Source of the DNA: Roseateles sp. SL47
Lineage (GTDB): Bacteria > Pseudomonadota > Gammaproteobacteria > Burkholderiales > Burkholderiaceae_C
NCBI RefSeq assembly: GCF_026625885.1
Contig: NZ_CP113068.1
Span: 5,766,001 to 5,830,000, forward strand
Length of the DNA stretch: 64,000 bases
Direction of reading: 5' to 3'
A program made the position numbers and the translations under genes. The notes under the pieces are model-generated. The model was not told the DNA's origin. It did no database searches and was given only the letters and a program-made list of their open reading frames with translations. Positions 22,797 to 32,236 of the stretch are shown in pieces; the first letter of the stretch is position 1; each line of letters starts with the position of its first letter.

Positions 22797-25085
22797 TCAG
22801 CGACGGCCGCGACCGCCGCCGCCTCCTCCGCCTCCGCCGCCGCCCCCACCACCGCCACCCCCGCGACGACCGCCACGATTGTTTCGGTTAATGAAAGCGT
22901 CGGCGCCGATATAGCCGATCGATGTCTTCATCGGGTCGGGCTGACGTTCGCCACTCGGGCCGCGCGGGTTGCCGCGCCCCTGGTTGTGCTGGCTCGGATC
23001 GCTGCCGCCCCGACCAAAACCGGCCGGAATGCCGCGCTTGCCACTGGTGGCAAACCGGCGGTCGAAGGTCTGTTCCAGCGGATTGATGTGGCGAGGAATG
23101 AAGTCGTCGTCATCCTCTTCCCGACGCGGACGGTCGCGATCACGCTCGCGTTCGCGCTCCTGCTGCGGGCGCTGCTGGTGCTGGGTGCGCTGCTCCTGCT
23201 GGCGCTGGTCACCACGGTCAGGGCGATCCGGGCGATCCGGTCGATCGGGGCGCTCATAGCGGTCCTGACGATCCGGACGGTCCTGCCGATCCTGACGATC
23301 CGGCCGATCCGGACGCTCCATGCGCGGCTCGGGACGGCTCGGGCGGGGCCCGCCGTTGCCACCGCCGCGACGGCGCTTGGCATTGCGGTCACCTCGATCG
23401 CCACGATCCCCACGGTCGGAACGCTCATGCTGCACATGGCCGGCCAGCTGGCGGATGATGCGGACATCGGCATCACCGAGTTCCACATACACACCACGAC
23501 GCAGGCCTCGCGGCAGCACCACGGTGCCGTAGCGGATACGGATCAGGCGGCTGACAGCCAGCCCCACCGTCTCGAACAACTTGCGCACTTCGCGGTTGCG
23601 ACCTTCGGTGATGACCACGCGGTACCAGCGGTTCACGCCTTCGCCACCGCCATCCACGATGCTCTTGAAGCTGGCCTGCTGGCCATCCACGTCCACACCG
23701 GTCAGCAGCGTGTTCTTCTGCTCGTTGCTGAGGGAACCCAGCACACGCACCGCATATTCGCGTTCCACGCCAAAGCGCGGATGCATCAGCTGATTGGCCA
23801 GCTCACCGGAATTGGTGAACAGCAGCAGGCCTTCGGTGTTCAGGTCCAGACGGCCGACCGATTGCCACTTGCCCTGCGGCAGGCGCGGCAGGTTGCGGAA
23901 CACCGTCGGACGACCTTCCGGGTCGTTGAAGGTGACCACTTCGCCCACCGGCTTGTGATAGGCCAGGATACGGGGCGCTGCCGGCGCGATGCGCACCTTG
24001 ATCGGCTTGCCGGCCACGGCCACACGGTCGCCGTAGGAGATGCGCTGGCCCACATGCGCCACTTCTCCGTTCACGGTGATCTGGCCCTTGGCAATCATGT
24101 CCTCGATGTCGCGGCGCGAACCGACACCGGCCTGGGCCAGCACCTTTTGCAGCTTGGGCGCATCGGGTTCGGGAGCGAGCACGCGCTTGGCCGGGGCATC
24201 GGCGCCAGCATCGCCGTCCTGATCGGCGGCGGCTTCGATGTCATCGGCTTCGATGTCCGCAGCGTCGGCCAGGTCATCGTCGCCGTCGACATCTTCGTCG
24301 AAGGCGCCCGACAGCAGGTCGTCGAAGCGGGCCTGGGCCAGCGCCTGGAGTTCGGCAGGGTCCGCCGCCGGAACACCAGCCCCCTGTTCGGCGGACGCTT
24401 CCGCACCCGGGGCGCCTGCACCGTCCACACGGGCCGGCTGGCCCTCTGCCACACCATCGCGTGCCTCACGGCCGTCGCGATTGCGACCGCGTCCACGGCG
24501 ATTGCGTCCCTGGCGGGGGCCACGGTCACCGTCCTCACCGTCTTCGCCGGAGGCAGCGCCTTCAGCGCCCAGCACCGGCTCGGGAATCACTTCTTCGCCC
24601 AGTGTGAACCGGGGGCCGGAGGTGCCCGCCACGGGGGCCGCCGCAGGGGCCAGTTCGGCTTGCGGTGCGGTTGGTGAGGCCCTCTGCGGCGCCGCGTGCG
24701 CAGAAACCGGCACTGCAGTCACCGGCGTCTCTGCGGCGGCGTCAGCCGCCTCGGCACTGTCGGCCGCCTTGGCGCGGGTCCGGCGCTTGGGCTTGGCGGG
24801 AGCCTCAGCCTCGGCGGCAGGTGCCTCCCCTGCGGAGGCCTCAGCAGCCGGCGGTGCCGCGGCTTCGGACGTGTCCGAAGTGGCGGCCGCCTTGCGCCGC
24901 GTGCGGGGCTTGGGAGCGTCTTGCGTCGCAGGCGCTGCAGCATCCGCCGTGGCGGCAGCGTCTGCAGTTGCAGCGGCGGCCGTCTTGCGAGTGCGCTTGG
25001 GGCGCACAGGCGCGTCAGCGGGCGCGTCCGACGAGGCTGCGGTCAGCGTGTCGGGCTTGGTGTCGTCAATATCGTTTGAATTCAT
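22797..25085 (-). CDS. rluB: 23S rRNA pseudouridine synthase RluB with long disordered arms
   Basis: Makes pseudouridine 2605 of 23S rRNA in the family. An S4 domain (KLQKVLAQAGVGSRRDIEDM, about residue 312) and the catalytic GRLDLNTEGLLLF (Asp near 410) define the RluB/RsuA core, about 310-550. E. coli RluB is under 300 residues, whereas this protein has 762. The N-terminal 310 residues are Ala/Pro/Glu-rich with Arg/Lys clusters such as RPKRTRKT and KPRTRRKA. The C-terminal 210 hold RPDRQD-type repeats and a poly-Gly stretch ending GRGRR. Both arms look like disordered RNA-binding tails. Confidence 0.92.
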   Translation of the reverse strand: MNSNDIDDTKPDTLTAASSDAPADAPVRPKRTRKTAAAATADAAATADAAAPATQDAPKPRTRRKAAATSDTSEAAAPPAAEASAGEAPAAEAEAPAKPKRRTRAKAADSAEAADAAAETPVTAVPVSAHAAPQRASPTAPQAELAPAAAPVAGTSGPRFTLGEEVIPEPVLGAEGAASGEDGEDGDRGPRQGRNRRGRGRNRDGREARDGVAEGQPARVDGAGAPGAEASAEQGAGVPAADPAELQALAQARFDDLLSGAFDEDVDGDDDLADAADIEADDIEAAADQDGDAGADAPAKRVLAPEPDAPKLQKVLAQAGVGSRRDIEDMIAKGQITVNGEVAHVGQRISYGDRVAVAGKPIKVRIAPAAPRILAYHKPVGEVVTFNDPEGRPTVFRNLPRLPQGKWQSVGRLDLNTEGLLLFTNSGELANQLMHPRFGVEREYAVRVLGSLSNEQKNTLLTGVDVDGQQASFKSIVDGGGEGVNRWYRVVITEGRNREVRKLFETVGLAVSRLIRIRYGTVVLPRGLRRGVYVELGDADVRIIRQLAGHVQHERSDRGDRGDRGDRNAKRRRGGGNGGPRPSRPEPRMERPDRPDRQDRQDRPDRQDRYERPDRPDRPDRPDRGDQRQQEQRTQHQQRPQQERERERDRDRPRREEDDDDFIPRHINPLEQTFDRRFATSGKRGIPAGFGRGGSDPSQHNQGRGNPRGPSGERQPDPMKTSIGYIGADAFINRNNRGGRRGGGGGGGGGGGGGGGGGRGRR

Positions 25086-25123
25086 GTGTCGGCTTGCACC
25101 TTGTCAGCGGTGGACACGGCCCC

Positions 25124-26551
25124 TCACGGGGCACTCTTATCAGCCACGGGGTTGACCGTCCCGGGCGGTTGTTCGTCAATCGGCTCGCGTTCGGCGGCCG
25201 TCGGTTCTTCGGCTTCGTCAGCCACGGAGGTCGCTGCGGAGGCCGGCGGGGCCATCTCTGTGCTGGCGGGGTCGTCGCCCGTCAGCGGCAGGGTCGAGCG
25301 CCTGTCATCGTTGTTGCCAGTGGCATCAACAGGGGCATCGCGCTCGGCCCGGGTTGGGTGCTCGGAGTCCGGATCGGTCTCGTCGCTGTTGTGATTCGCC
25401 TCGGCTTCAGCTTCGGCACCTGGGTTGGTCGGGGGTTCGCCACTTGTTTCGGTCCCCATCATGGCCGAATCTGCAGCGTCGGCGTCAGCATCCACTTCCA
25501 CTTCGGAGTCCTCATCATTCGAGGCATCCATCGAAGCACCGACCGAAGCGGCCACTGAATCGGCAAATGCAGCAAACGCAGCGGCCGACAATCCTCCCGG
25601 AGGAGGTGGCGGCACCGGCTTGGCCACCTTGATGGGCAAGACCTGCGCCTTGCGCACCCCTTCGGACGCATTGTGCTCCTCAACTGGCGCCTGGGCCTGC
25701 GGTTCAGACAGGCTGATGTCCTGACTTGTGGTCGGGATGTCGGCCTGGCCTGCCGTAGAAACAGATTCGGACTCGGACTCGGATACCGATACCTTTTCTG
25801 AAAGCGTTTCCGATAGCGATTCCGATAGCATTTCGGCCACCGATTCGGATACAGATTCCGGCGCCGACCCCACGTCCTCTGCCGAAGACTCCATGGGCCC
25901 CACCGAACCTGTGGGGTCCACCGACCCCGTCGGATGTTCCGGGTCGGCCTGCGCTGGAGGATCCACCTCCACCACATCCGGCGGCGGCGGCTCATCCAGC
26001 AGCGACCCCTGCAAGGTGCCAGGGATCGGCGTCGGGTCGCCACCCTGGATCAAGGCCGGCAACTGTTCCAGGCTGGTCAGGCCCAGGTCATCCAAAAACT
26101 GCCGGGTGGTGGCATAAAGCGCAGGCCGACCTGGCGCTTCCCGATGACCGATGACCTCGATCCAGTTGCGATCTTCCAGCTGCTTGATGATGGGCGTGGC
26201 CACCACCACGCCGCGAATGTCTTCGATATCGCCACGCGTTACCGGTTGACGGTAGGCGATGATGGCCAAAGTCTCCAGCACCGCGCGTGAGTATTTGGGC
26301 GGCTTTTCCGGGTTCAGCCGATCCAGATGTTCACGCAGCTCCGGCCGGCTCTGGAAACGCCAACCCGAGGCCAGGGCCACCAATTCAACGCCCCGCCCTT
26401 CCCACTCCCGCAGCAAATCGTCCAGCAGCGAGCGAATGCTGTCGGCATTGAGCTCCTCTGCAAACAGCGAGCGCATGTCGCGCAGCGTCAGCGGCGCCTG
26501 CGCACACAACAACGCCGTCTCCAGGACGCGCTTGGCCTCCAGCGTGTTCAT
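25124..26551 (-). CDS. scpB: Segregation and condensation protein ScpB with a long acidic tail
   Basis: Kleisin-associated winged-helix protein of the SMC-ScpAB condensin. The core (about residues 1-170) begins [21 protein letters not shown] and contains the conserved [21 protein letters not shown] and [13 protein letters not shown]. About 300 further residues follow, rich in Ser/Glu/Pro/Asp (for example [20 protein letters not shown]), which are not part of the family and look disordered. The open frame continues upstream, but the ATG at 26551 matches homologues. rluB follows 38 bp downstream. Confidence 0.9.
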   Translation of the reverse strand: MNTLEAKRVLETALLCAQAPLTLRDMRSLFAEELNADSIRSLLDDLLREWEGRGVELVALASGWRFQSRPELREHLDRLNPEKPPKYSRAVLETLAIIAYRQPVTRGDIEDIRGVVVATPIIKQLEDRNWIEVIGHREAPGRPALYATTRQFLDDLGLTSLEQLPALIQGGDPTPIPGTLQGSLLDEPPPPDVVEVDPPAQADPEHPTGSVDPTGSVGPMESSAEDVGSAPESVSESVAEMLSESLSETLSEKVSVSESESESVSTAGQADIPTTSQDISLSEPQAQAPVEEHNASEGVRKAQVLPIKVAKPVPPPPPGGLSAAAFAAFADSVAASVGASMDASNDEDSEVEVDADADAADSAMMGTETSGEPPTNPGAEAEAEANHNSDETDPDSEHPTRAERDAPVDATGNNDDRRSTLPLTGDDPASTEMAPPASAATSVADEAEEPTAAEREPIDEQPPGTVNPVADKSAP

Positions 26552-26829
26552 GTGCAGCCACTCATGCAGCCGGCCCGAGAGCCGGTCAGGTCTGTGTCGT
26601 TCGCCATCTTGGGCGTCGGCAGCGGCAACAGCCGTGCCGAACCAGTTCGATCTGCTTGTGCTTGGGATCTTGGGGTACCGCCGGGTGGGGCGGAACGGGG
26701 GCGGAGGGGTCAGCGGGGACGGGCCCGGTGACATGCTCCGCCTGGCGCTACGCCCGGGATACAACTTCAAGCCCGCAGCGGTCTGGCGCAAATTCTGGGG
26801 TCATTGTAGCGCCAGTCTCGCCACCCGCT
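26552..26829. other. Spacer between rluD and scpB
   Basis: This 278-bp stretch is open in the scpB frame but has no conserved protein features. No promoter or terminator could be identified. Confidence 0.35.
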
Positions 26830-27888
26830 TCAAAACACCGGCTCGGACAAACCCGCGACCTCCCACGCAGCGGCCATTTCGCACGGCAGCGGCGCCTGAA
26901 AGCGCACCGGCTCGCCGGTGATCGGGTGGTCAAAGCCCAGCCGAGCCGCATGCAGGGCCTGCCGTTCCAGCCCGAGGGCCGGGGCGCCACCATACAGGGC
27001 GTCCGACACCAGCGCATGGCCCTTGTGCGCCGCATGCACCCGGATCTGGTGGGTGCGGCCGCTATGCAACACACAGTGCAAGGCCGACATCGTGCGCGAG
27101 AGGCCGCGCGCATCCTGCCACTGGGCTTCGGCCAGCAGATGGAAATCCGTTCGCGCCGGCTTGCCGCCGCCCACCACCGCCATGCGCGTGCGGGATTGCG
27201 GGTCACGGCCGATGGGCGCCTCCACCGTCCAGGTCTCAGGTGTTCGGCCATGGGCCAGCGCCAGATATTCCCGATGCACGTCCCGCGCGGCAATCATGCG
27301 CACCAGCGCGGTCACCGCTGGCAAGGTCTTGCCCACCACCATCAGGCCGGAGGTGTCCTTGTCGAGCCGGTGAACAATGCCGGCACGCGGCAGCGTGGCC
27401 GCGCCGGGATGATGCGCCAGCAGACCATTCATCAACGTCCCGGACCAGTTGCCCGCCGCCGGATGGACCACCAGCCCCGCGGGCTTGTTCACCACCAGCA
27501 GATGGTCGTCCTCATGCAGGATGTCCAGCCGCATCGACTCCGGGCGGAAGGCCAGCGCCTCTTCGGTCGGCAGCAGTTCCAAGACCAGATGCTGGCCCAA
27601 TCGCGGCTTGCGGGACGCCTGGCTCACCACGGCGCCATCCAGCGTGACACAGCCCCGGTCGATCAGGCCCTGCAGATGGCTGCGCGAGAACTCCGGCGCG
27701 AGTTGCACCAGCCATTTGTCCAGGCGTTGCGCGATCTCTTGCGGCCCCGCTTCGGCCTCCCGGCGCTCCGGGGCTTCCAGCCCAACGTCCTGGGCATCTT
27801 CCAGCATTTCTTCCGGGGCAGTCCCTGGGGTCGTTCCCTCAGGGTAAAGCAGGCCCCCAGGGGCCGGGGTCGGGCCGACCTGAACCAT
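26830..27888 (-). CDS. rluD: 23S rRNA pseudouridine synthase RluD
   Basis: Makes pseudouridines 1911, 1915 and 1917 in helix 69 of 23S rRNA in the family. An S4 domain (LDKWLVQLAPEFSRSHLQGLI, about 55-75) precedes the RluA-type catalytic motif GIVHRLDKDTSGLMVV (about 170-185). Length is 352; the first 50 residues are acidic and not conserved. GGAG lies ten bases before the ATG. It is divergent from bamD, an arrangement common in betaproteobacteria and gammaproteobacteria. Confidence 0.95.
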   Translation of the reverse strand: MVQVGPTPAPGGLLYPEGTTPGTAPEEMLEDAQDVGLEAPERREAEAGPQEIAQRLDKWLVQLAPEFSRSHLQGLIDRGCVTLDGAVVSQASRKPRLGQHLVLELLPTEEALAFRPESMRLDILHEDDHLLVVNKPAGLVVHPAAGNWSGTLMNGLLAHHPGAATLPRAGIVHRLDKDTSGLMVVGKTLPAVTALVRMIAARDVHREYLALAHGRTPETWTVEAPIGRDPQSRTRMAVVGGGKPARTDFHLLAEAQWQDARGLSRTMSALHCVLHSGRTHQIRVHAAHKGHALVSDALYGGAPALGLERQALHAARLGFDHPITGEPVRFQAPLPCEMAAAWEVAGLSEPVF

Positions 27889-27893
27889 ATAAT
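27888..27893 (+). promoter_or_regulatory. Candidate -10 box for bamD
   Basis: A perfect TATAAT sits at the rluD start codon in the divergent spacer, 69 bases before the preferred bamD ATG. No good -35 is seen at 16-18 bases. Confidence 0.45.
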
Positions 27894-27962
27894 CAAAGCT
27901 CCAAATTCAGATAGGGGCGGCGTTTTCGCCTGCCCACGGGACCCATGATGGAAATTTCGGTG

Positions 27963-28787
27963 ATGCGCACGCTGCGCACCTCCTGGCCCGCCTCCTGGCG
28001 TGTTTGGGCACTCGCCTCAGCAGTATCCGCCGTGATGGGCCTGGCCGCCTGCTCCTCCACACCGAAGGACGATCCGAATTCCCAGGCCAACCTCGAGAAA
28101 TTGTACGAGGAGGCCAAGGAAGACATGATGAGCGGCAGTTACGACCGCGCCATCAAGACCCTGGAACGGATCGAAGGTCGCGCCGCAGGCACCACGCTCG
28201 GCCAGCAGGCCCAGCTGGATCTGGCCTGGGCCAACTACAAGAGCGGCGAGCGGGTGCAGGCCGTGGCCGTGCTGGACCGCTTCATCAAGCTCAACCCCTC
28301 CAGCGCCGCGCTGGACTATGCGCTCTACATGAAGGGCCTGGTCAACTTCAACGACGACCTGGGTCTGTTCGGCCGCATCGCCCGCCAGGACATCAGCGAA
28401 CGTGACCAGCAGGCCGCCCGCGACTCCATGCAGGCGTTCAAGCAGTTGGTGGAGCAGTTCCCCGACTCCAAATACGCTCCGGATGCCCGCACCCGCATCG
28501 ACTACATCACCAACAGCCTGGCGGCTTATGAAGTGCATGTGGCGCGTTACTACTACAACCGGGGCGCCTATCTGGCCGCTGCCAACCGCGCCCAGGCGGC
28601 GCTGCTGGAATTCCAGAACGCTCCGGCGCTGGAAGAAGCGCTGTATCTGATGGTGCGCAGCTATGACAAGCTGGGCCTCAATCAACTCCGGGACGACTCG
28701 GAGCGTGTGCTGAAGTCCAGCTTCCCGGACAGCGGCTACCTGAATGGGGTGGTCCGCAAAGAGAAGCCGTGGTGGCAGGTCTGGTGA
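27963..28787 (+). CDS. bamD: Outer membrane protein assembly factor BamD
   Basis: Essential TPR lipoprotein of the BAM complex. The lipobox GLAAC (Cys 30) follows a signal peptide starting MRTLRTSW, and five TPR-like units follow (LYEEAKEDMMSGSYDRAIKTLERIE, AQLDLAWANYKSGERVQAVAVLDRFIKL, SLAAYEVHVARYYYNRGAYLAAANRA). The preferred start gives 274 residues; an ATG at 27945 would add six. The last codons overlap the first unit of a 14-bp minisatellite. Confidence 0.94.
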   Translation: MRTLRTSWPASWRVWALASAVSAVMGLAACSSTPKDDPNSQANLEKLYEEAKEDMMSGSYDRAIKTLERIEGRAAGTTLGQQAQLDLAWANYKSGERVQAVAVLDRFIKLNPSSAALDYALYMKGLVNFNDDLGLFGRIARQDISERDQQAARDSMQAFKQLVEQFPDSKYAPDARTRIDYITNSLAAYEVHVARYYYNRGAYLAAANRAQAALLEFQNAPALEEALYLMVRSYDKLGLNQLRDDSERVLKSSFPDSGYLNGVVRKEKPWWQVW

Positions 28788-28951
28788 TCCGGGTCTGGTG
28801 ATCCGGGTCTTTTGACCCGAGTCCGTTGACCCGAGTCCGTTGACCCAGGGCTGGTGACCCGGTTCTGTTGTGTTGAGCCGTTTCCATTGACCCGGCTCTG
28901 TTGACCCGGCTCTGTTGGCCCGGTTCGGTTGGCCCGGTTCGGTTGCCTCCC
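28779..28951. repeat. 14-bp minisatellite between bamD and the helicase gene
   Basis: About twelve units of a 14-bp motif (for example CTCTGTTGACCCGG) lie head to tail, with one 19-bp unit at 28877-28895. The first unit covers the bamD stop codon. Neighbouring units are most alike (units 1-2, 4-5 and 9-10), which suggests local slippage. It fills the convergent gap before the helicase stop at 29005. Confidence 0.85.
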
Positions 28952-29004
28952 ATCAGGCGCCCGCCCTCCGGCGCTGACAGCGAAGCTGCCGCGTCTGAGA
29001 CGTG

Positions 29005-31086
29005 TCAGCCCTGGTGGTCCTGCGCCAGCAGCGCCAACCACGCCTGCGCCTCGGCCTCGCCAGCCACCTGGGTCATCGGCGGCAGGGCCTCTCGCAGGCG
29101 GCGCCCGTAATGGCTGCCCGCCAGCCGCGGGTCACACACCACCAGCAGCCCACGATCCGACTCGGTGCGGATCAGCCGTCCGGCCCCCTGCTTCAAGGCG
29201 ATGGCCGCTTCAGCCACGAAGTACTCGGTAAAGGCATTGCGCCCCTCCGCTTCCAGCCGCTGCACCCGCGCCTCGACCAGCGGATCGTTCGGTGGTGGAA
29301 AGGGCAGCTTGTCGATCACGACGCATTGCAGCGCTTCACCGGGCACGTCGATGCCCTCCCAGAAGCTGGCAGACCCCACCAGCACCGACGCAGGTTGATC
29401 CACGAACTGCTGCAGCAGTTGCCGCTTGGGAGCCGAGCCCTGCACCAGCACCTCGATCCGTTGCCCCCCCACCTCGAACCGCTCCCGCAGCACATCGGCC
29501 ACGGTGTGCAGTTGCCGCAGGGTGGTGGTGAGGATGAAGGTGCGTCCGCCCAGGCACGCTGCCAGCCGTGCACCCAGCAGGCCCACGGATTCGCCATGGT
29601 CCGGCTCGGAAGGTTTGGGGAAATGGCGCGGCACATACAGCCGCGCATGCGCGGCATAGTCAAAGGGGCTGCCCACCCGCAGCGTGCGGGCGTCCTGCAG
29701 GCCAGCCGGCTCGGTGAACCAGCGCAGCGACTCGTCCTCTCCCAGGGTCGCCGAGGCGAAGATCCAGGCGCGTGGCGGTCCTTCCAGCTGCTCCTGCATC
29801 GCCTCCCGGATGTCCAGCGGCGACTCGACCAACCGCACATGCTGCACACCCACATCGACCCAGCGCACGGCTGAAGGGTCAGGGTCCCGAGCAAAGAGCT
29901 GCACCGCCTTGTAGAGCTCCACCGACCGTTCGTGCAGACGCGCCAGGTCGGGATCCATCTCCATCACGGATGCCATCGCGTCCACCGACAGCTCCAGGGC
30001 CTGCCCGGTCTGGGCCAGGGCTTCCAGCACCGCAGGCCGGCCGGCCACTTCGTTCCAGCGCAGCTTCAGCACACCACGCAGGTCACGATCGCCTGCGCAA
30101 GCCAGGCGCAGGGCACGCGCCGCGCGTTCCACACCGCCCGAGATCTCCTGCCATTCCTGCAAACCACGCGCATGCTGCAGCCCCTGCGCGAGCATGTCCC
30201 GCGCGAAGTCAAACAGCTGAGCGCTGCCCAGGTTGCGGCCCAGAAAGTTCAGCCCGGCTTCCGGCAGTTGATGGGCTTCGTCAAAGATCGCCACCTCCAC
30301 GCCGGGCAGCAGTTCCGCCACGCCGCTGTCGCGCAGCACCATGTCGGCAAAAAACAGGTGATGGTTCACCACCAGCAGGTCGGCCTCCATGGCCTCGCGG
30401 CGGGCGCGCACCACATGGCAGTCCCGATAGGACGGGCAATCCGTCCCCAGGCAGTTGTCCCGCGTGGAGCTGACCAGCGGAATGATCGGTGAACGTTCGT
30501 CCAGTCCGTCAATCTCCGAGAAGTCACCGGACTGGGTTTGCATCGCCCAGCGTTCAATGCGTGCGAGCTGCGCCACCGCCCGTCGGTCGGGCAGTTCACC
30601 ACTGTGGCGCGCCTGCTGCAGTCGGTGCAAGCAGAGGTAACTTCCTCTCCCCTTCAGCAACGCGCTGCGCAAGGGGAGCGAGAAGGTCTCCAGCAGCCGC
30701 GGCAGATCGCGCATGAAGAGCTGGTCCTGCAGGCTCTTGGTGGCCGTGCTCACCAAGGTGCGCCCGCCCGACAGCAGCGCGGGCACCAGATAAGCAAAGG
30801 TCTTGCCGACACCGGTCCCGGCTTCCACAACCAAGGTGTCCCGCCCGGCAATCGCCTGCGCCACCGCCAAGGCCATGCGCTGCTGAGGCTCGCGAGGGGC
30901 ATAACCGCCGCTGGCGCGCGCCAGCGGGCCGCCGGCATCGAAGGCGGCCACCACCGCCTGCTCCAGCTCGCCGGGGCCCAATTCATCGGGCCTGGCGCGC
31001 GGAGTGGGCGTGTCAGCGGCGGGCGGGGGCGTCAGTGCGGAGTCCAAGCGGGTAGGTGCGCCAGTGGGTTTCAAGAACGGAGACAA
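29005..31086 (-). CDS. DinG/YoaA-family ATP-dependent DNA helicase
   Basis: Superfamily 2 XPD-like 5'-3' helicase of 693 residues. Walker A is AGTGVGKT (89-96), and the DEAH box is IFDEAHQLPEAG. Four iron-sulfur cysteines are visible, one in SYLCLHRL and three in CLGTDCPSYRDC, as in XPD and DinG. Motif VI is QGAGRLIRTESDRG. DinG and YoaA resolve R-loops or repair replication damage; the two are hard to separate without a tree. Its 3' end converges with bamD. Confidence 0.9.
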   Translation of the reverse strand: MSPFLKPTGAPTRLDSALTPPPAADTPTPRARPDELGPGELEQAVVAAFDAGGPLARASGGYAPREPQQRMALAVAQAIAGRDTLVVEAGTGVGKTFAYLVPALLSGGRTLVSTATKSLQDQLFMRDLPRLLETFSLPLRSALLKGRGSYLCLHRLQQARHSGELPDRRAVAQLARIERWAMQTQSGDFSEIDGLDERSPIIPLVSSTRDNCLGTDCPSYRDCHVVRARREAMEADLLVVNHHLFFADMVLRDSGVAELLPGVEVAIFDEAHQLPEAGLNFLGRNLGSAQLFDFARDMLAQGLQHARGLQEWQEISGGVERAARALRLACAGDRDLRGVLKLRWNEVAGRPAVLEALAQTGQALELSVDAMASVMEMDPDLARLHERSVELYKAVQLFARDPDPSAVRWVDVGVQHVRLVESPLDIREAMQEQLEGPPRAWIFASATLGEDESLRWFTEPAGLQDARTLRVGSPFDYAAHARLYVPRHFPKPSEPDHGESVGLLGARLAACLGGRTFILTTTLRQLHTVADVLRERFEVGGQRIEVLVQGSAPKRQLLQQFVDQPASVLVGSASFWEGIDVPGEALQCVVIDKLPFPPPNDPLVEARVQRLEAEGRNAFTEYFVAEAAIALKQGAGRLIRTESDRGLLVVCDPRLAGSHYGRRLREALPPMTQVAGEAEAQAWLALLAQDHQG

Positions 31087-31186
31087 AGCCTGTGCGGCGA
31101 GCCGTCGGCCTCTCCCGCTGGCAACTGCCGCCCGGGGGGCGCCGGCTCAGGCCGGTTCAGGGCAGGTCATGCGAGATGGTGCGAGG

Positions 31187-31390
31187 TCAGGCCGGTTCGT
31201 CCGGTTCGTTCTCCAGTTCCAGCCGGGCAATCTGGTCGCGCAGGGCCAGACGCTGCTTTTTGAGGCGGCGCAAGCTCAATTCGTCCACCGGGGTGCCGGC
31301 AGCCAACAGGTCAATGCGGCCGTCCAACTCCGCGTGTTCCATGCGGAGTTCGATCAGAAGTCTTGCTGGAGAGTGAAGTTGTTCATCCAT
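31187..31390 (-). CDS. YdcH/DUF465-like small coiled-coil protein
   Basis: A 67-residue protein starting MDEQLHSPARLLIELRMEHAEL and ending in a charged helix (ELSLRRLKKQRLALRDQIARLE). The HxxLD-like heptads and the KKxRLxLRDxI end match the DUF465 (YdcH) family of unknown function. The track frame goes further upstream, but the ATG used here precedes the conserved part. It is divergent from the PP2C gene with a 54-bp gap. Confidence 0.7.
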   Translation of the reverse strand: MDEQLHSPARLLIELRMEHAELDGRIDLLAAGTPVDELSLRRLKKQRLALRDQIARLELENEPDEPA

Positions 31391-31430
31391 GCGGGGGGAA
31401 CCACTCGACCGGAAGGCCAAGCGCTCGGAT

Positions 31431-31436
31431 TATAGT
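31431..31436 (+). promoter_or_regulatory. -10 box placing the PP2C start near +1
   Basis: TATAGT (5 of 6 consensus) ends 8 bases before the PP2C ATG. Transcription would start at or next to the start codon, giving a leaderless or almost leaderless mRNA. There is no Shine-Dalgarno sequence in the gap. Confidence 0.45.
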
Positions 31437-31444
31437 TTTGGGAT

Positions 31445-32212
31445 ATGAGCCGCACACCACAAGGCTATCGCCTGAGCGCCGCTACCGGCATCCATCGAGG
31501 CGACCGCCTTTATCAGCAAGATCAAGTCCAGGTCTTCGCCCACCCGCGTCAAAGCGGCTGGGTCCTGGGCATCGTCGCCGACGGGATGGGCGGCAAAAGC
31601 GGGGGCAGAAAGGCTGCGGATCAGGTCATTCTGACCGCCCAGCAGCTGTTCGAACGCTTCGTGCCGGATGAAGAGGATGAAATCGACCTGCTGCGGCAGA
31701 TCGTGTCCGAAGCGCATCTGATGATCCGATTGACCGCCATTTCGGCGGAAGAAGAGCCGCACAGCACGCTCGCGGCGTTTCTGGTCACCGGTGCCCGCCG
31801 CTGCTTCTGGATTCACACCGGCGACTCGCGCATCTACCACTTCCGTGGCCCCAACATGGTGTCGCGGTCGCTGGACCAGTCCTATGTGCAGCGGCTGGTG
31901 GATGAAGGCCAGATCACCGAAGAAGAAGCCCAGGTGCATCCCCAGTCCAACCTGCTGACGGCCTGCCTGGGCACGGTGCAGGAGCCGACCCCGGTGGAGA
32001 AGGTGATCGAGCGCCTGGAAGTGGGCGACAGCCTGATGTGCTGCAGCGACGGCCTGTGGCACTACTTCACCCCCGCCGAACTCGGCACCGTGCTGCACAG
32101 CCTGCCGCCCCGGGATGGCGCGGAACTGCTGGTCAGCAAGGCCCGCCAGCGGGCCAAGGGCACTGGCGACAACCTGTCGCTGGCGGTGGTGCGGGTCGAT
32201 CCGCTGGACTGA
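31445..32212 (+). CDS. PP2C-family serine/threonine protein phosphatase
   Basis: Metal-dependent phosphatase of 255 residues (PPM/PP2C, like PrpC/Stp). Motifs in order: RGDRLYQQDQ near 19-28, IVADGMGGKSGGRKAAD (metal-binding Asp near 44), WIHTGDSRIYHF near 120, CCSDGLWHYF near 200 and GDNLSLAVVRVD near the end. No partner kinase is adjacent, so its target is unknown. The frame starts directly after a -10-like TATAGT. Confidence 0.9.
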   Translation: MSRTPQGYRLSAATGIHRGDRLYQQDQVQVFAHPRQSGWVLGIVADGMGGKSGGRKAADQVILTAQQLFERFVPDEEDEIDLLRQIVSEAHLMIRLTAISAEEEPHSTLAAFLVTGARRCFWIHTGDSRIYHFRGPNMVSRSLDQSYVQRLVDEGQITEEEAQVHPQSNLLTACLGTVQEPTPVEKVIERLEVGDSLMCCSDGLWHYFTPAELGTVLHSLPPRDGAELLVSKARQRAKGTGDNLSLAVVRVDPLD

Positions 32213-32236
32213 ACGGCCTCAAGACCTCAAAGGGCC

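Noticed and set aside
22716..24677. A 653-residue plus-strand frame opposite rluB
   Set aside because: Mirror of a low-complexity gene; the minus strand has clear RluB motifs.
26552..26791. Upstream in-frame extension of ScpB
   Set aside because: No similarity to ScpB, and the ATG at 26551 fits homologues.
28779..28951. Short repeats of the minisatellite as a CRISPR array
   Set aside because: Units are contiguous 14-mers without spacers.
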